Positions 51,950-61,252 of a stretch of DNA of 64,000 bases are shown here, in pieces. Origin of the DNA: Anaerolineae bacterium (lineage in GTDB: Bacteria; Chloroflexota; Anaerolineae; Aggregatilineales; Phototrophicaceae); the NCBI GenBank assembly GCA_022841825.1, contig JALHQT010000001.1, forward strand, positions 1,054,001 through 1,118,000, given 5' to 3'. The position numbers were made by a program, and so were the translations under genes. The notes beneath the pieces were generated by a model. The model ran no database searches and was not told where the DNA came from. It was given only the letters and a program-made list of their open reading frames with translations. Numbering within the stretch: the stretch's first letter is position 1; each line of letters begins with the position of its first letter.

Positions 51950-53665
51950 TTAGAGCAGCACGAAGCCGCGATCCACAAGCCAGCGCAGGATGATTTGCGC
52001 ATTCTCCTCCGCACTGCACCCGGTCGTCTCCAGGGTCAGCTCCGGCGCGTGCGGCGGCTCATACGGGTCGTCAATCCCGGTAAACCCCGTGACCTCTCCG
52101 CGCCGCGCCTTCGCGTACATCCCCTTCGTATCGCGCGCCTCGCAAACTTCCAGCGGTGTATCGACGAATACCTCGCAAAAGGCAGCGTCGCCGACCATTG
52201 ACCGCACAGCGTCGCGCGTCGCGCGATAGGGGCTGATAGCCGCGCACACAGCCACTCCCCCGTGCCGAACAATCTCAGACGCGACGAAGCCAATACGCAG
52301 GATGTTGGCATCGCGATCTTCTTTGCTGAAACCTAATCCCTTGCTCAGGTGCGTGCGGATGACATCGCCATCGAGCACTGTCACCTGCCGCCCATGCTCC
52401 ATGAGAAGCGCCGTGAGCACCTCGGCGGTGGTCGATTTTCCTGCCCCGCTCAAGCCGGTAAACCAGACACAAACCCCCTGCTTGTGTCGCGGAGGATAGC
52501 TTTGCGAGAGAACCTCCGCCACTTCTGGGCGCGTAAACCAACTCGGCAGCGCCCGTCCGCGATTCAGGTATTCGTCCCGTACCTGTGTGCCGCTGAGGCG
52601 CGAAACGACCGCGCCAACCGGAACCCGCGTCTCCTCTTCATAACGCGCTTCCGACTCCAGATAAACCAGTTCACGAAATGGCAGCATCTTGACGCCGATC
52701 TCTTCGGCGTGCTGCGCGACCAACGCCTGCGCGCCATACGGGTCGTAGAACGGCTTTCCAAACGAGTCATTGCCAGGACCCGCATGGTCCCGCCCGACGA
52801 TGAAATGATTGGCACCATAATTGCGGCGGATGATGGCGTGCCAGAGTGCCTCCCGCGGTCCCGCCATCCGCATTGCCAGAGGCAGCAGCGCCAGCAGCGC
52901 GCGGTCGCCATCATAGTGCTTCTCAATCAGCGCCTTGTAGGCGCGCACGCGCGTGTAATGATCGACATCGCCGGGCTTCGTCATGCCGACCACCGGATGC
53001 AGCAGCAGCGTGGCGTTCGCGCTTTCGGCGGCGCGTTTGGTCAGCTCTTCATGTGCGCGATGCAGCGGATTACGGGTCTGGAACGCGACCACATCGCAGC
53101 GTCCCATTGCCAACAAGCGCGCGCGTGTCTCGGCGGGTGTCAGGCGCAGCGGCTTAAAGTCGTAGCGCGCGGGCAGACGCAGTACGCGCAGCGCCCCGCT
53201 GATACACAAATCGCCCCAGCGCGGCAGTTCCGCGACCAGCGGATGCCGCGCATCCAGCGTTCCCACGATATCGAGGGCGAATGTATCGCGCGACCATTCA
53301 AAGATCTCTTCAACCCGCATGATCGCCAGGACATCGTTCTTCGCGTCACGCAGCGCGATCTCATGGTCGAGCGAAATTGGAGCGTCGCGCCCGACCGTCA
53401 GGAGAATCGGCACAGGGAACAATGCCCCGTTCGCAAGCCGCATCTCTCCGCATACGCGCTCATAATCCGCTTGTCCCATGAAACGGTCAAGCGGCGAAAA
53501 TGCCCCGGTCGCCAGCAGCTCAAGATCACAGACCGCACGGTCATGAAGCTGGATAGAAGGCAGAAGCGCCGCCTTCGCAAGCAGCATTTCCCGCTGCTCA
53601 GGCGGCACGATGAGATCGACAAGGAGTCCACCATAGGGCTGAATGAGGTTTTCGGACAGAGTCAT
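51950..53665 (-). CDS. Bifunctional sulfate adenylyltransferase / adenylylsulfate kinase
   Basis: 571 residues. The N-terminal PUA-like and ATP sulfurylase domains (about residues 1-385) have the catalytic Q-T-R-N-P-L-H-R-A-H and G-R-D-H-A-G-P-G. The C-terminal APS kinase domain (about 395-571) has the P-loop G-L-S-G-A-G-K-S-T, L-D-G-D-V-I-R and I-S-P-Y-R. It turns sulfate and ATP into PAPS for assimilation or sulfation. Gene stands alone; no APS/PAPS reductase or sulfate transporter is adjacent. Fungal and some bacterial enzymes share this order of domains. Confidence 0.95.
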   Translation of the reverse strand: MTLSENLIQPYGGLLVDLIVPPEQREMLLAKAALLPSIQLHDRAVCDLELLATGAFSPLDRFMGQADYERVCGEMRLANGALFPVPILLTVGRDAPISLDHEIALRDAKNDVLAIMRVEEIFEWSRDTFALDIVGTLDARHPLVAELPRWGDLCISGALRVLRLPARYDFKPLRLTPAETRARLLAMGRCDVVAFQTRNPLHRAHEELTKRAAESANATLLLHPVVGMTKPGDVDHYTRVRAYKALIEKHYDGDRALLALLPLAMRMAGPREALWHAIIRRNYGANHFIVGRDHAGPGNDSFGKPFYDPYGAQALVAQHAEEIGVKMLPFRELVYLESEARYEEETRVPVGAVVSRLSGTQVRDEYLNRGRALPSWFTRPEVAEVLSQSYPPRHKQGVCVWFTGLSGAGKSTTAEVLTALLMEHGRQVTVLDGDVIRTHLSKGLGFSKEDRDANILRIGFVASEIVRHGGVAVCAAISPYRATRDAVRSMVGDAAFCEVFVDTPLEVCEARDTKGMYAKARRGEVTGFTGIDDPYEPPHAPELTLETTGCSAEENAQIILRWLVDRGFVLL

Positions 53666-53702
53666 CGGTTGATCGCAGTCGTTTCACAGTCAGAAACGCC
53701 GA

Positions 53703-55685
53703 TTATACAACCTTGTCCATCTCAATATAGTGGTCATGCAGCACATCCTCAGGCGTAATCCCCAGAATGGTGAGCATCGTCTGAATTTGCCGCGCTTTCT
53801 TCTCCGCATCCTTCATCGAATACGTTCGGCTCTTCAGCTCGATAAACAAGCCATCGAGTTCCGGCTTGATCACACGATCCAGATTGACGTAGAACAGGAC
53901 ATCCTGGAACAAGATGTGCCAGCGCCGGCGATCCTTTTCGAGCTGGCGTTCTTCTTTGGGCTGGAAGTACTCGCGGTAAAAGCGCAGCGGGCGCGTCGCA
54001 TCGGCGATGAACTTGGAGCGGAACAGCAGTACCGCGCTGTCAAACGCACGTTCGTAGGTCGGCACGCTGTACGTCAACCGCGTCCGCACGCTCTCGACCT
54101 CGCCCTTCTCGTTCAGCTTGTCGTCCTCCCGATAACGTACGCGCTCATCGCCCTCGTCATCGAACAGGAAGTAGCTGTCGTACTGGCGATAATGATTAAA
54201 GAGCTGAATACTTACCTGCGGATGGGTGAGCAGACGGTCGAGCACAGTCTCGTCGCTCAACTTCGCCTTGAACTGCACCTCGAATGTCTCCGCCTGATCC
54301 AGCTCGACAATGGCGACCAGTTTGCTCAACACACTACCTTCGCGCGTCCGCAAGAAAGCGTCGATCTTCAGTGCCAGCGCGCGCGCCTCGGCGATCAGTG
54401 CCGGCTCATCCAAAGTCAGCAGCTCGCGGTCGCGCATCAAAATCTGTCCATTGCACCACACATGCCGGACGTCTGTGCTCTTGGCGGCGTAGACAATCCG
54501 CGAGTAGATGTTGTTCGGGTCGCGATCAAACTGCGGCATGTTGTGGATGGGATGTGCGTCTATCACGATCATGTCCGCGCGTTTGCCAACCTCCAGGCTC
54601 CCCGTAATATCGCCCAGGAACAGCGCTTCCGCCCCCATGCGTGTCGCCATGAGCAGCGCCTGCCGTGCGGGCAGCACCGTCGGATCGTTCGCCTGGGTCT
54701 TGGCGAGCAGCGCCGCGAGATGGATCTCCGTGAACATGTCGAGGTCATTGTTGCTGGCAGGACCATCGGTGCCGATGCCCACCGTCATCTTGCTCTTGAG
54801 CATGTCGGACACCGGCGCGATGCCGCTCGCCAGCTTGAGGTTGCTCGATGGGCAGTGCGCAGCGGTCGCCTTTCGCTCCGCCAGGACACGCATCTCGAAC
54901 GGCTTGATGTGCACGCAGTGCGCGCACAGGACCTTGGCATGGAACAGACTCACCTGATCCATGCGTTCGACGACACGCATGCCCGTCTCGTCGATCATGT
55001 CCTGGACTTCCTGAGCCGTCTCTGCGATGTGGGTTAGCAGCGGCACATCGTATTCAAGCGCCAGTTCGGTACACAGCCGCAGCGTCTCGTCGGTGTTGGT
55101 ATACGGCGCGTGCGGCGCAACAGCCGGGGTGATGAGCGGATGTCCTTTCCAGTCCTCGATGAATTGGCGCGTATAGGCAAGTCCCTCATCATAAGAGGTC
55201 GAGTCGGGCGTCGGGAACTTGAGGATCGACTCGCCCAACACACCACGCATCCCAGCTTCGGCAGTCGCGGCGGCAACTTCCGCCTCGAAGTAGTACATAT
55301 CGGCAAACGCCGTCACGCCGCTGCGGATCATCTCGGCGCAGGCGATCTTTGTCCCCAGGCGGCAGAACTCCGGCGTGACGAACTCGCGTTCGGTCGGCAT
55401 CATATAGCCAAGCAGCCACACGTCGAGACGCAGATCATCCGCTATCCCACGAAGGAGGGTCATCGGCGCATGGGTATGCGCGTTCACTAAGCCTGGCAGC
55501 ACATATTTGCCGTCGCAATCGACCACGTTGTCCGATGAATACGCGGCAAGGACATCCTCACGCGCACCGACCGCAACAATGCTGTCGCCATCAATAGCGA
55601 CCGCGCCATCATAGAAGACGTCGAACTGCTTGTTCATCGTGACGACGACGCCACCCACCAGGAGCGTATCCACAGACTTTTGCAT
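53703..55685 (-). CDS. Amidohydrolase (SAH/MTA deaminase family) fused to a CYTH-like domain
   Basis: 660 residues. The first about 445 residues are a metal-dependent deaminase of the MtaD/ATZ-TRZ type: N-A-H-T-H-A-P-M (metal H-x-H), P-H-A-P-Y, T-H-I-A-E-T and G-T-D-G-P-A-S-N-N with the catalytic Asp, then V-G-K-R-A-D-M-I. Residues about 460-660 look like a CYTH domain (F-E-V-Q-F-K-A-K, V-R-Y-R-E-D-D, F-I-E-L-K-S-R-T-Y), though the usual E-x-E-x-K is E-x-Q-x-K. ATG 55685 has SD GGAGG. The deaminase is complete, so this is an added domain, not a truncation. Confidence 0.85.
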   Translation of the reverse strand: MQKSVDTLLVGGVVVTMNKQFDVFYDGAVAIDGDSIVAVGAREDVLAAYSSDNVVDCDGKYVLPGLVNAHTHAPMTLLRGIADDLRLDVWLLGYMMPTEREFVTPEFCRLGTKIACAEMIRSGVTAFADMYYFEAEVAAATAEAGMRGVLGESILKFPTPDSTSYDEGLAYTRQFIEDWKGHPLITPAVAPHAPYTNTDETLRLCTELALEYDVPLLTHIAETAQEVQDMIDETGMRVVERMDQVSLFHAKVLCAHCVHIKPFEMRVLAERKATAAHCPSSNLKLASGIAPVSDMLKSKMTVGIGTDGPASNNDLDMFTEIHLAALLAKTQANDPTVLPARQALLMATRMGAEALFLGDITGSLEVGKRADMIVIDAHPIHNMPQFDRDPNNIYSRIVYAAKSTDVRHVWCNGQILMRDRELLTLDEPALIAEARALALKIDAFLRTREGSVLSKLVAIVELDQAETFEVQFKAKLSDETVLDRLLTHPQVSIQLFNHYRQYDSYFLFDDEGDERVRYREDDKLNEKGEVESVRTRLTYSVPTYERAFDSAVLLFRSKFIADATRPLRFYREYFQPKEERQLEKDRRRWHILFQDVLFYVNLDRVIKPELDGLFIELKSRTYSMKDAEKKARQIQTMLTILGITPEDVLHDHYIEMDKVV

Positions 55686-55786
55686 CACAACCTCCTCAGC
55701 AACACGAACGGCGAGTCGCCATCAACAGACCGCAAAGTTAACATATGTCATCTAGCCCGAGGGCGAACAAGTGCTAAATTGGGCAC

Positions 55787-55814
55787 ATTATAGCCCTGGA
55801 GGAACGCCTGTAAA
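55787..55814 (-). promoter_or_regulatory. Promoter of the deaminase-CYTH gene
   Basis: On the minus strand: -35 TTTACA (55809-55814; five of six), 16-bp spacer, perfect -10 TATAAT (55787-55792). The -10 is inside an imperfect palindrome GGGC...GCCC. The leader would be about 95 bases. Confidence 0.7.
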
Positions 55815-55942
55815 GCTGCGAACACTTAACACACACGCAGTGCAAATTGCATTTCACCCCGGGTATGTGTGACAATGGGCACGCTTTTCGACAGCAAATC
55901 ATTCATGGCAAGGGTGACTTCAAGCCAGGACATTATTGCGCT

Positions 55943-58012
55943 ATGCTCAAACGCTTATTCCCGCCCTCGACTCTGCCCACCCTTGAAGCCGCGCTCGCCT
56001 GCCTCTTCTTCGTCCAGGCGCTGCGCTATGCCATCGGCATCTACTACAGCCGCGTTGCAGGGGCGGCGGTCTATGCAGGACTGCCCGATCCTTCACTCAT
56101 CCCAGCGGGAACGCCCGGCGCAGTCACCTCAGGCATCGTCAGCGGCGAAATCAGCATCCTGATCTACATTCTTTTGCTGCCGCTGCTGGCGCTCTTCTTC
56201 GGACGGGCGCGTGGTCTGTTCCTGATCGCAGCGGTCGTCGTAGCAGCGGCGCGCACGCTCATCAACCTCACGCCCGAAAGCGCTACTATCGCCTCCGCCA
56301 TCACAGTCGGCGGCGGGCTGCTCTATATCGCCTTGCTCATCCGCCAGCGCGCCAACCTTCTCCCATACGCCATGACGCTTGCGCTCGGCACAGACCAGCT
56401 CCTGCGCGCGTCCGGCGATACGCTCGATCCCTCCTGGTCAACGGGTTACGCGGTCGTGCAGCTTGCGCTGACCGCGCTGACGATCCTGCTCGCCATCATC
56501 GGTCTGCGCCGCGCCGCCCCGCGCCCCGATGCTGACGTTCAGACGGAACGCAGCACCCTGCCCTTCTGGGGCGCAGTCGGCTTGGGAGGGCTGCTGTTCC
56601 TTCAGCTTTCGCTGCTCACCATGCCCAATGCTATCGCCGGACGCTCCGGTTACGAATACACGCCGCTGGTACCGCTCACGCTGGCGGCGACACTCGCTCC
56701 ACTCATCCCCTGGGTGCGCGCCCGCGCCCGCGACATCATCACGCTCTTCGACGCAGGAGTGCGAGGTTGGGTCTGGTTGCTGGTAATCGCGCTGCTCGTC
56801 ATTGTCGGCACACGATTGAACGGCGTGATCGCGGGCGGCGCGCTCGTCGTCGCGCAGCTGCTTGCCAGCCTGCTCTGGTGGTGGGTTGCGCGCCCCTCTG
56901 CCGAAAAAGAACGCAACCTGACGGGGTTGTGGATGTTTGTAGCAGTGCTCGTTTTCATGCTGCTGGTTGCGGGAGATTTCTACACCTATGAATACGCTTA
57001 TGTCCAGAATTTCAGTGGAAATCTGAACTTCCTCAATCCGTTCATCCCGCCGCTTCTGCGTGGCTTCCGCGGCCTCGGCTTGGGCGTGCTGCTGCTGGCA
57101 ATCTTTTTCGCGGCACTGCCGATGACGCAAACCCTGCGGCGCATCCCCTGGACGACCAGCGGCAGCCGCTACGCGCCCGGCGCGGTCGTCGTGGTTCTCC
57201 TTGCAGCGGTTGGGGGCGCGCTGCTCGCGCGCCCGCCCGTCATTTTCCCGGAACGCATCGAGGGCAGTTTCCGCGTGGGCACCTATAACATCCACGCAGG
57301 CGCAAACGAGTTCTTCCACAATGATCTCGCTGCCATTGCCCAAACGATTCAGGTCAGCGGTGCCAACGTGGTCTTGCTTCAGGAAGTCGAAACGGGTCGC
57401 CTTACCTCCTTTGGAGTCGATCAGGCGCTCTGGCTGGGACGGCGACTGGGGATGGATCGGCGGTTCTTCCCCACAAACGAGGGTTTGCATGGGCTTGCTG
57501 TGCTCTCGCGCATACCGGTCTCACTCGCAGATGGAAGCCTGCTGCCCAGTCAGTATCAACAGACTGCTGTACAGCGGGTACAGATTCTGCCAGCGTCCAA
57601 TACAACCGTCACGCTTTACAACACCTGGCTTGGCGTCCTGACCGAACGTGATGAGGAAGATCTCGCCGCCCAGGAGCAGGATCAGCAAATCCAGCTTGCG
57701 GCGCTGTTTCAACTCGTCCGCGCACATCACCCGGATGGCATCCTGGGGCGCACGCTGATTGGTGGCACCTTCCACAATGTGCCGGACTCGCCGCTGGTGC
57801 AGGAAATGCGCAGCGCAGGCTTTGATGATCCATTCGCCGGGCTGCCGATTCAGTTGAGCGCGACGCTGGTGCGGACCGGCTTACCACAGGTGCGCTTCGA
57901 TTATCTGTGGCTGCGAAACCTGGGGCGACTGGAGGCAGGCATCGTCGCGCTGCCCGATGTACAACCCAGCGATCACCGCATGGCGGTCGCGCTGATCGCC
58001 CTGGGTGGCTAG
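55943..58012 (+). CDS. Polytopic membrane protein with C-terminal endonuclease/exonuclease/phosphatase domain
   Basis: 689 residues from ATG 55943 (a frame open from 55847 adds an unlikely polar lead). About 11-12 membrane helices fill residues 15-435. Residues 450-689 form an EEP-fold domain, probably outside: Y-N-I-H-A-G, L-L-Q-E-V-E, a middle section, and the catalytic S-D-H-R-M at the end. The usual G-D-F-N motif reads G-T-F-H here, losing the catalytic Asp and Asn, so activity is doubtful or altered. Similar membrane-EEP proteins are thought to act on phosphorylated lipids or nucleic acid outside the cell. Substrate unknown. Confidence 0.8.
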   Translation: MLKRLFPPSTLPTLEAALACLFFVQALRYAIGIYYSRVAGAAVYAGLPDPSLIPAGTPGAVTSGIVSGEISILIYILLLPLLALFFGRARGLFLIAAVVVAAARTLINLTPESATIASAITVGGGLLYIALLIRQRANLLPYAMTLALGTDQLLRASGDTLDPSWSTGYAVVQLALTALTILLAIIGLRRAAPRPDADVQTERSTLPFWGAVGLGGLLFLQLSLLTMPNAIAGRSGYEYTPLVPLTLAATLAPLIPWVRARARDIITLFDAGVRGWVWLLVIALLVIVGTRLNGVIAGGALVVAQLLASLLWWWVARPSAEKERNLTGLWMFVAVLVFMLLVAGDFYTYEYAYVQNFSGNLNFLNPFIPPLLRGFRGLGLGVLLLAIFFAALPMTQTLRRIPWTTSGSRYAPGAVVVVLLAAVGGALLARPPVIFPERIEGSFRVGTYNIHAGANEFFHNDLAAIAQTIQVSGANVVLLQEVETGRLTSFGVDQALWLGRRLGMDRRFFPTNEGLHGLAVLSRIPVSLADGSLLPSQYQQTAVQRVQILPASNTTVTLYNTWLGVLTERDEEDLAAQEQDQQIQLAALFQLVRAHHPDGILGRTLIGGTFHNVPDSPLVQEMRSAGFDDPFAGLPIQLSATLVRTGLPQVRFDYLWLRNLGRLEAGIVALPDVQPSDHRMAVALIALGG

Positions 58013-58107
58013 CCCCGAACAGAGTGAGCCGCCCCGGAGTCCCATGTTTCGAGGAAATGAGGCAGCACCTCTCGTTGCCCTCCGGCGTCCAGTAAAGAGA
58101 GGCGTTC

Positions 58108-59871
58108 ATGTCCGCGCTTGAGAGGCTCCACAATCGTATCGACCTCGACAACATCCCGTTCACAGACCGGGCGACGCGACTGTTGTTGTTCCTGCGCAAT
58201 AACGAGATTTCGGTCCGTCTGGCGGAACGTTGGGCGAAATGGGAGCGCGAAATCGGGCACTACCGCCAGCGACCACCCATCATCGAACGCATGAGAATCC
58301 TCAATTCCGACGGTACGCCCGTCACCATGACGCCGGACACCTACCCGCACGCCGCCGGGCTGCTCACCGACCTCGGTCGCTTTGAGTGGATTTTCGTCGA
58401 TCCCGAGACGTTGATGCTTCGGCTGCCTGAAGGACGTTACAGCCTGTTCTTCATCGTCCATTGCGAGCGCGGGACAACCGATCGGCGCGGTGCCACATTT
58501 CGCGGCAAGCGCAATGTCGCCTATACGACCAATGCGCTCATCGAAAGCAATACAGCAGCGCAGATTAGCCAGGAGCACTTTGAAGTTAAAGTCACCCTGC
58601 GCGCAACCCAAAACCAGGCGCTGCTGCTCAACATTACGCCACGACTGGCATACAACCGCGCCATCACCTCGCCAGACATCGAACTGCAAGCGTCGCGCCA
58701 GCGCTGGCAAGCATGGTTTGACGCCGCGCCGCCTGTCGCGGACGTCTATCGCGATCAATATGAGTACGCCTGGTGGGTGATGCGAATCGGGCTGCTCAAC
58801 ACGCGCTACTTCTTCACGCGTGAAGCTTGTGTGCCATCGAAGATCCATTATGTTGGCGTCTGGCACTGGGATCAGTTCTTTCACGCGCTGGCGTACCGTC
58901 ACATGGATCGGCGATTAGCGGAAGACCAGATACGCATCGTCCTGGATCATCAGCGTGAAGATGGGATGCTGCCCGACGCAATCCATGATGAGGGTCTGGT
59001 GACACGGCTGACCGCCCCGGTGGAAGCGGATGTCACCAAACCCCCGCTGGCGGCATGGACGGCGCTGAAGCTCTACGAGGTGTCGGGCAATCGGGATTTC
59101 CTGGAAGAAGTGTATGAGCCGCTCTGCCGCTGGCACGCCTGGTGGACGACCCACAGTCGAAGTCAGGACGACGTGCTATGCGAGTACCGCCATCCATTCT
59201 CGTCGGGACTGGATGACAGCCCCCTCTGGGATGACGGCATGCCCGTCGTAGCGCCCGACCTCAACACCTATTTGTGCGTTCAGGCGGAGAGTCTCGCCAA
59301 AATCGCCGACCTGATCGGGCTGAAAGACGATGTGGAGCGCTGGGAAGCAGTGGCAGATCAGTTTGCCGCTGCGATGCTGGGACGTCTGTGGGATGAAACC
59401 GAGGGTTACTTTCGCGCGCTCCATCTGGGCAGCCCGGTACGCGTGCTGACGCCGTTCAATCTGCTGCCGCTGTGGGTCGGTCGCTACCCGGAAGCGGTGA
59501 CCAACCGCCTACTGGCTCACTTGCAGAACCCAGACGAGTTCTGGGCGCGCTTTCCGCTGCCGACGGTTGCGCTCAACGATCCCAAATTCGATGGACAGCA
59601 GATGTGGCGCGGACCGACCTGGGTCAATATCAACTATCTGTTCATCGAGGCGCTCACCCGCCTGGGTCATCATAACCTGGCACAAGAACTTCGCACCAGG
59701 ACGCTTGCACTGATCATGCAGCAAGGTGACATCTACGAGTACTACGATCCCCTCACGGGTGAACATCCGCCCAAATCTGCGCCGATTTTCGGCTGGACAT
59801 CAGCGGTCTTCATCGACTTGGCGATTACGGAGACAAGAGCGACAGCAGCCGAGAAGCAGCACGGCGACTGA
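58108..59871 (+). CDS. GH63-like / MGH1-like glycoside hydrolase
   Basis: 587 residues, cytoplasmic. An N-terminal beta domain (about residues 1-195) is followed by an (alpha/alpha)6 catalytic barrel with H-Y-V-G-V-W-H-W-D-Q-F-F-H, M-W-R-G-P-T-W-V-N-I-N-Y and a C-terminal E-Y-Y-D-P-L-T-G-E then F-G-W-T-S-A. These match GH63 and mannosyl/glucosylglycerate hydrolases, where Asp in W-D-Q and Glu near Y-D-P are the acid and base. Likely substrates are glucosyl- or mannosyl-glycerate or alpha-glucosides. It ends at the tRNA-Arg terminator. Confidence 0.85.
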   Translation: MSALERLHNRIDLDNIPFTDRATRLLLFLRNNEISVRLAERWAKWEREIGHYRQRPPIIERMRILNSDGTPVTMTPDTYPHAAGLLTDLGRFEWIFVDPETLMLRLPEGRYSLFFIVHCERGTTDRRGATFRGKRNVAYTTNALIESNTAAQISQEHFEVKVTLRATQNQALLLNITPRLAYNRAITSPDIELQASRQRWQAWFDAAPPVADVYRDQYEYAWWVMRIGLLNTRYFFTREACVPSKIHYVGVWHWDQFFHALAYRHMDRRLAEDQIRIVLDHQREDGMLPDAIHDEGLVTRLTAPVEADVTKPPLAAWTALKLYEVSGNRDFLEEVYEPLCRWHAWWTTHSRSQDDVLCEYRHPFSSGLDDSPLWDDGMPVVAPDLNTYLCVQAESLAKIADLIGLKDDVERWEAVADQFAAAMLGRLWDETEGYFRALHLGSPVRVLTPFNLLPLWVGRYPEAVTNRLLAHLQNPDEFWARFPLPTVALNDPKFDGQQMWRGPTWVNINYLFIEALTRLGHHNLAQELRTRTLALIMQQGDIYEYYDPLTGEHPPKSAPIFGWTSAVFIDLAITETRATAAEKQHGD

Positions 59872-59906
59872 CGAAAACAAAAACACCAGCCGGCGAGGCT
59901 GGTGTT
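59872..59906 (-). terminator. Terminator of tRNA-Arg
   Basis: A perfect 10-bp stem (59882-59891 with 59897-59906, AACACCAGCC / GGCTGGTGTT), five-base loop, and TTTGTTTT after it on the minus strand. It starts one base after the convergent hydrolase stop. Confidence 0.88.
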
Positions 59907-59910
59907 GATT

Positions 59911-59986
59911 TGGTGTACCTGGAGGGATTCGAACCCCCGGCCCTTTGCTCCGTAGGCAAATGCTCTATCCGCTGAGCTACAGGTAC
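59911..59986 (-). tRNA. tRNA-Arg (anticodon ACG)
   Basis: 76 bases including an encoded CCA end. Acceptor stem G-T-A-C-C-T-G pairs with C-A-G-G-T-A-C; D arm GCTC...GAGC; anticodon stem TTTGC/GCAAA with loop CTACGGA (anticodon ACG, A34 to be changed to inosine by TadA); T arm with GGTTCGAATCC. It reads CGU, CGC and CGA codons. Confidence 0.97.
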
Positions 59987-59997
59987 GTTACCCCCAC

Positions 59998-60026
59998 AAT
60001 ATAGCAGAAGCCTCATGGGGGGTCAA
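59998..60026 (-). promoter_or_regulatory. Promoter of tRNA-Arg
   Basis: On the minus strand: -35 TTGACC (60021-60026), 17-bp spacer, -10 TATATT (59998-60003). Start of transcription near 59990. The -35 touches the end of the hairpin at 60026-60057. Confidence 0.75.
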
Positions 60027-60057
60027 GGGCGGTGAAGTGAATGTTCTTGACCGCCCT
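60026..60057 (-). terminator. Hairpin after the secreted protein gene (weak terminator)
   Basis: A 12-bp stem with one mismatch (60026-60037 with 60046-60057, arms near AGGGCGGT / ACCGCCCT) and eight-base loop, ten bases after the stop of the minus-strand gene. It lacks a U-run, as the tRNA promoter follows at once. Confidence 0.5.
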
Positions 60058-60066
60058 CACAGGGTC

Positions 60067-61029
60067 CTAGCTGCCCATGCCGCCCATCATCATGCCGAGG
60101 AATTCGCTGACAGGTGTCGCGGCTTCCGGAGCAGTAATCTCGGTTGCCGTGCCGTAGCCGCCGATAGCCACGTCGAGCGTAATGCTCACATCGAGCGGGT
60201 CAGACGCGGTACCCATCTCCGACAGATCAATCGGCAGTGACACTGCAAGACTAAAGCCTTCAACAAGGTTTGTGGAGGGGTTTACACGGTGCGCAATCGT
60301 CACACTGCTGTTGGCAAACAGCGCGGGAAGTTGAGCAAGCTGTTCTGCGGTCAGCCCCTCACCACCCGCCGCGGCAGCACCCTGCTGCGCGCCCATCACG
60401 AACAACTGCTGGATACCTTCGTTGGCAAGCAACGTACCCAGATCGACGGTTGTCGTGTAGACACTGAGTCCAGCATCATCGCTGCGCGCAATCGACGTAA
60501 ACGATTCTGGATCGAGATCCTGGAGCGCGGTCATCGCTTCCATCATTCCTGGCTGAGTCATGAGTGCGCTGGGGTCGGTCATATCCGTGCTGCCCATACC
60601 GCCGCCCAACATCGGACCGAACTGCTCGCCCAGTGCCGTCACGTCGGCTTCCGACGCGCTGATCCACATTCCGCCAAAATCGATGTACAGGGTCTCGTCG
60701 GCGAAGCGCAATTCAGTACTGTACGGCTGTGCACCGGACGTGGGATCAGTCACATCACCCGACATGGTGAGCTGAAAGTCACCACCGCTGAGCGCACCTT
60801 CGCCCGCATACGTCACATTGCTGTCGCCTTCTCCCGTCACGGTCACCATGCTGCCGCTGTAGGTGAACGAAAACTCGCTCTGACTGCTGCTGTTGGCGAG
60901 CGCTGCGGTGAATGCCGCAAAGTCCTCCTGGCTCAAGCCATACGTCATGTCTTGTGCGAACGCGGCTGGCGCGAATGCAGCAACCAGCACAACCAACAAA
61001 GCGGGGAGCAACCATTTCGTGAATTTCAT
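60067..61029 (-). CDS. Secreted protein of unknown function
   Basis: 320 residues. Signal peptide about residues 1-25 (cleavage after A-F-A). The mature part has regular beta strands (S-E-F-S-F-T-Y-S-G-S-M-V-T-V-T, L-R-F-A-D-E-T-L-Y-I-D-F-G-G-M-W), the look of a LolA/LppX-type half barrel that binds lipids, and a Met-rich loop (P-G-M-M-E-A-M). The C-terminus ends in M-M-M-G-G-M-G-S; the methionines might bind copper but no Cys is present. AAGGG lies 13 bases before the ATG. No function assigned. Confidence 0.7.
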   Translation of the reverse strand: MKFTKWLLPALLVVLVAAFAPAAFAQDMTYGLSQEDFAAFTAALANSSSQSEFSFTYSGSMVTVTGEGDSNVTYAGEGALSGGDFQLTMSGDVTDPTSGAQPYSTELRFADETLYIDFGGMWISASEADVTALGEQFGPMLGGGMGSTDMTDPSALMTQPGMMEAMTALQDLDPESFTSIARSDDAGLSVYTTTVDLGTLLANEGIQQLFVMGAQQGAAAAGGEGLTAEQLAQLPALFANSSVTIAHRVNPSTNLVEGFSLAVSLPIDLSEMGTASDPLDVSITLDVAIGGYGTATEITAPEAATPVSEFLGMMMGGMGS

Positions 61030-61252
61030 ATTGGTACAGTACCCTTCTGTAGATAAACCACTGTGGACAAGTACGCGCGCCGACGTGAATTCGTTGCAGC
61101 GCCAATCTCATTGTATGTGAACGCGATTACCGACACAACCTTAAGGCAGGGGAGGACTATCTCACTAAAGAGAGGGAGAGGTGTTGGCAACACTGCCGTT
61201 TCCCTGTTAATCTGACAGGCGTTCGGTCGAAAGGGTCTTTGGAAAACGTCTG

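Noticed and set aside
52349-53758. A 469-codon plus-strand frame opposite the sulfate adenylyltransferase/APS kinase
   Set aside because: Antisense shadow with no SD and no motif.
55736-55760. ACATATGT palindrome upstream of the deaminase gene as an operator
   Set aside because: An 8-bp self-complementary word is expected by chance and is far downstream of the promoter.
61141-61195. Possible hairpin GTGTT-GGC-AACAC before the lipoprotein gene as terminator or riboswitch
   Set aside because: Five-base arms with a three-base loop and no conserved RNA element; too weak to annotate.
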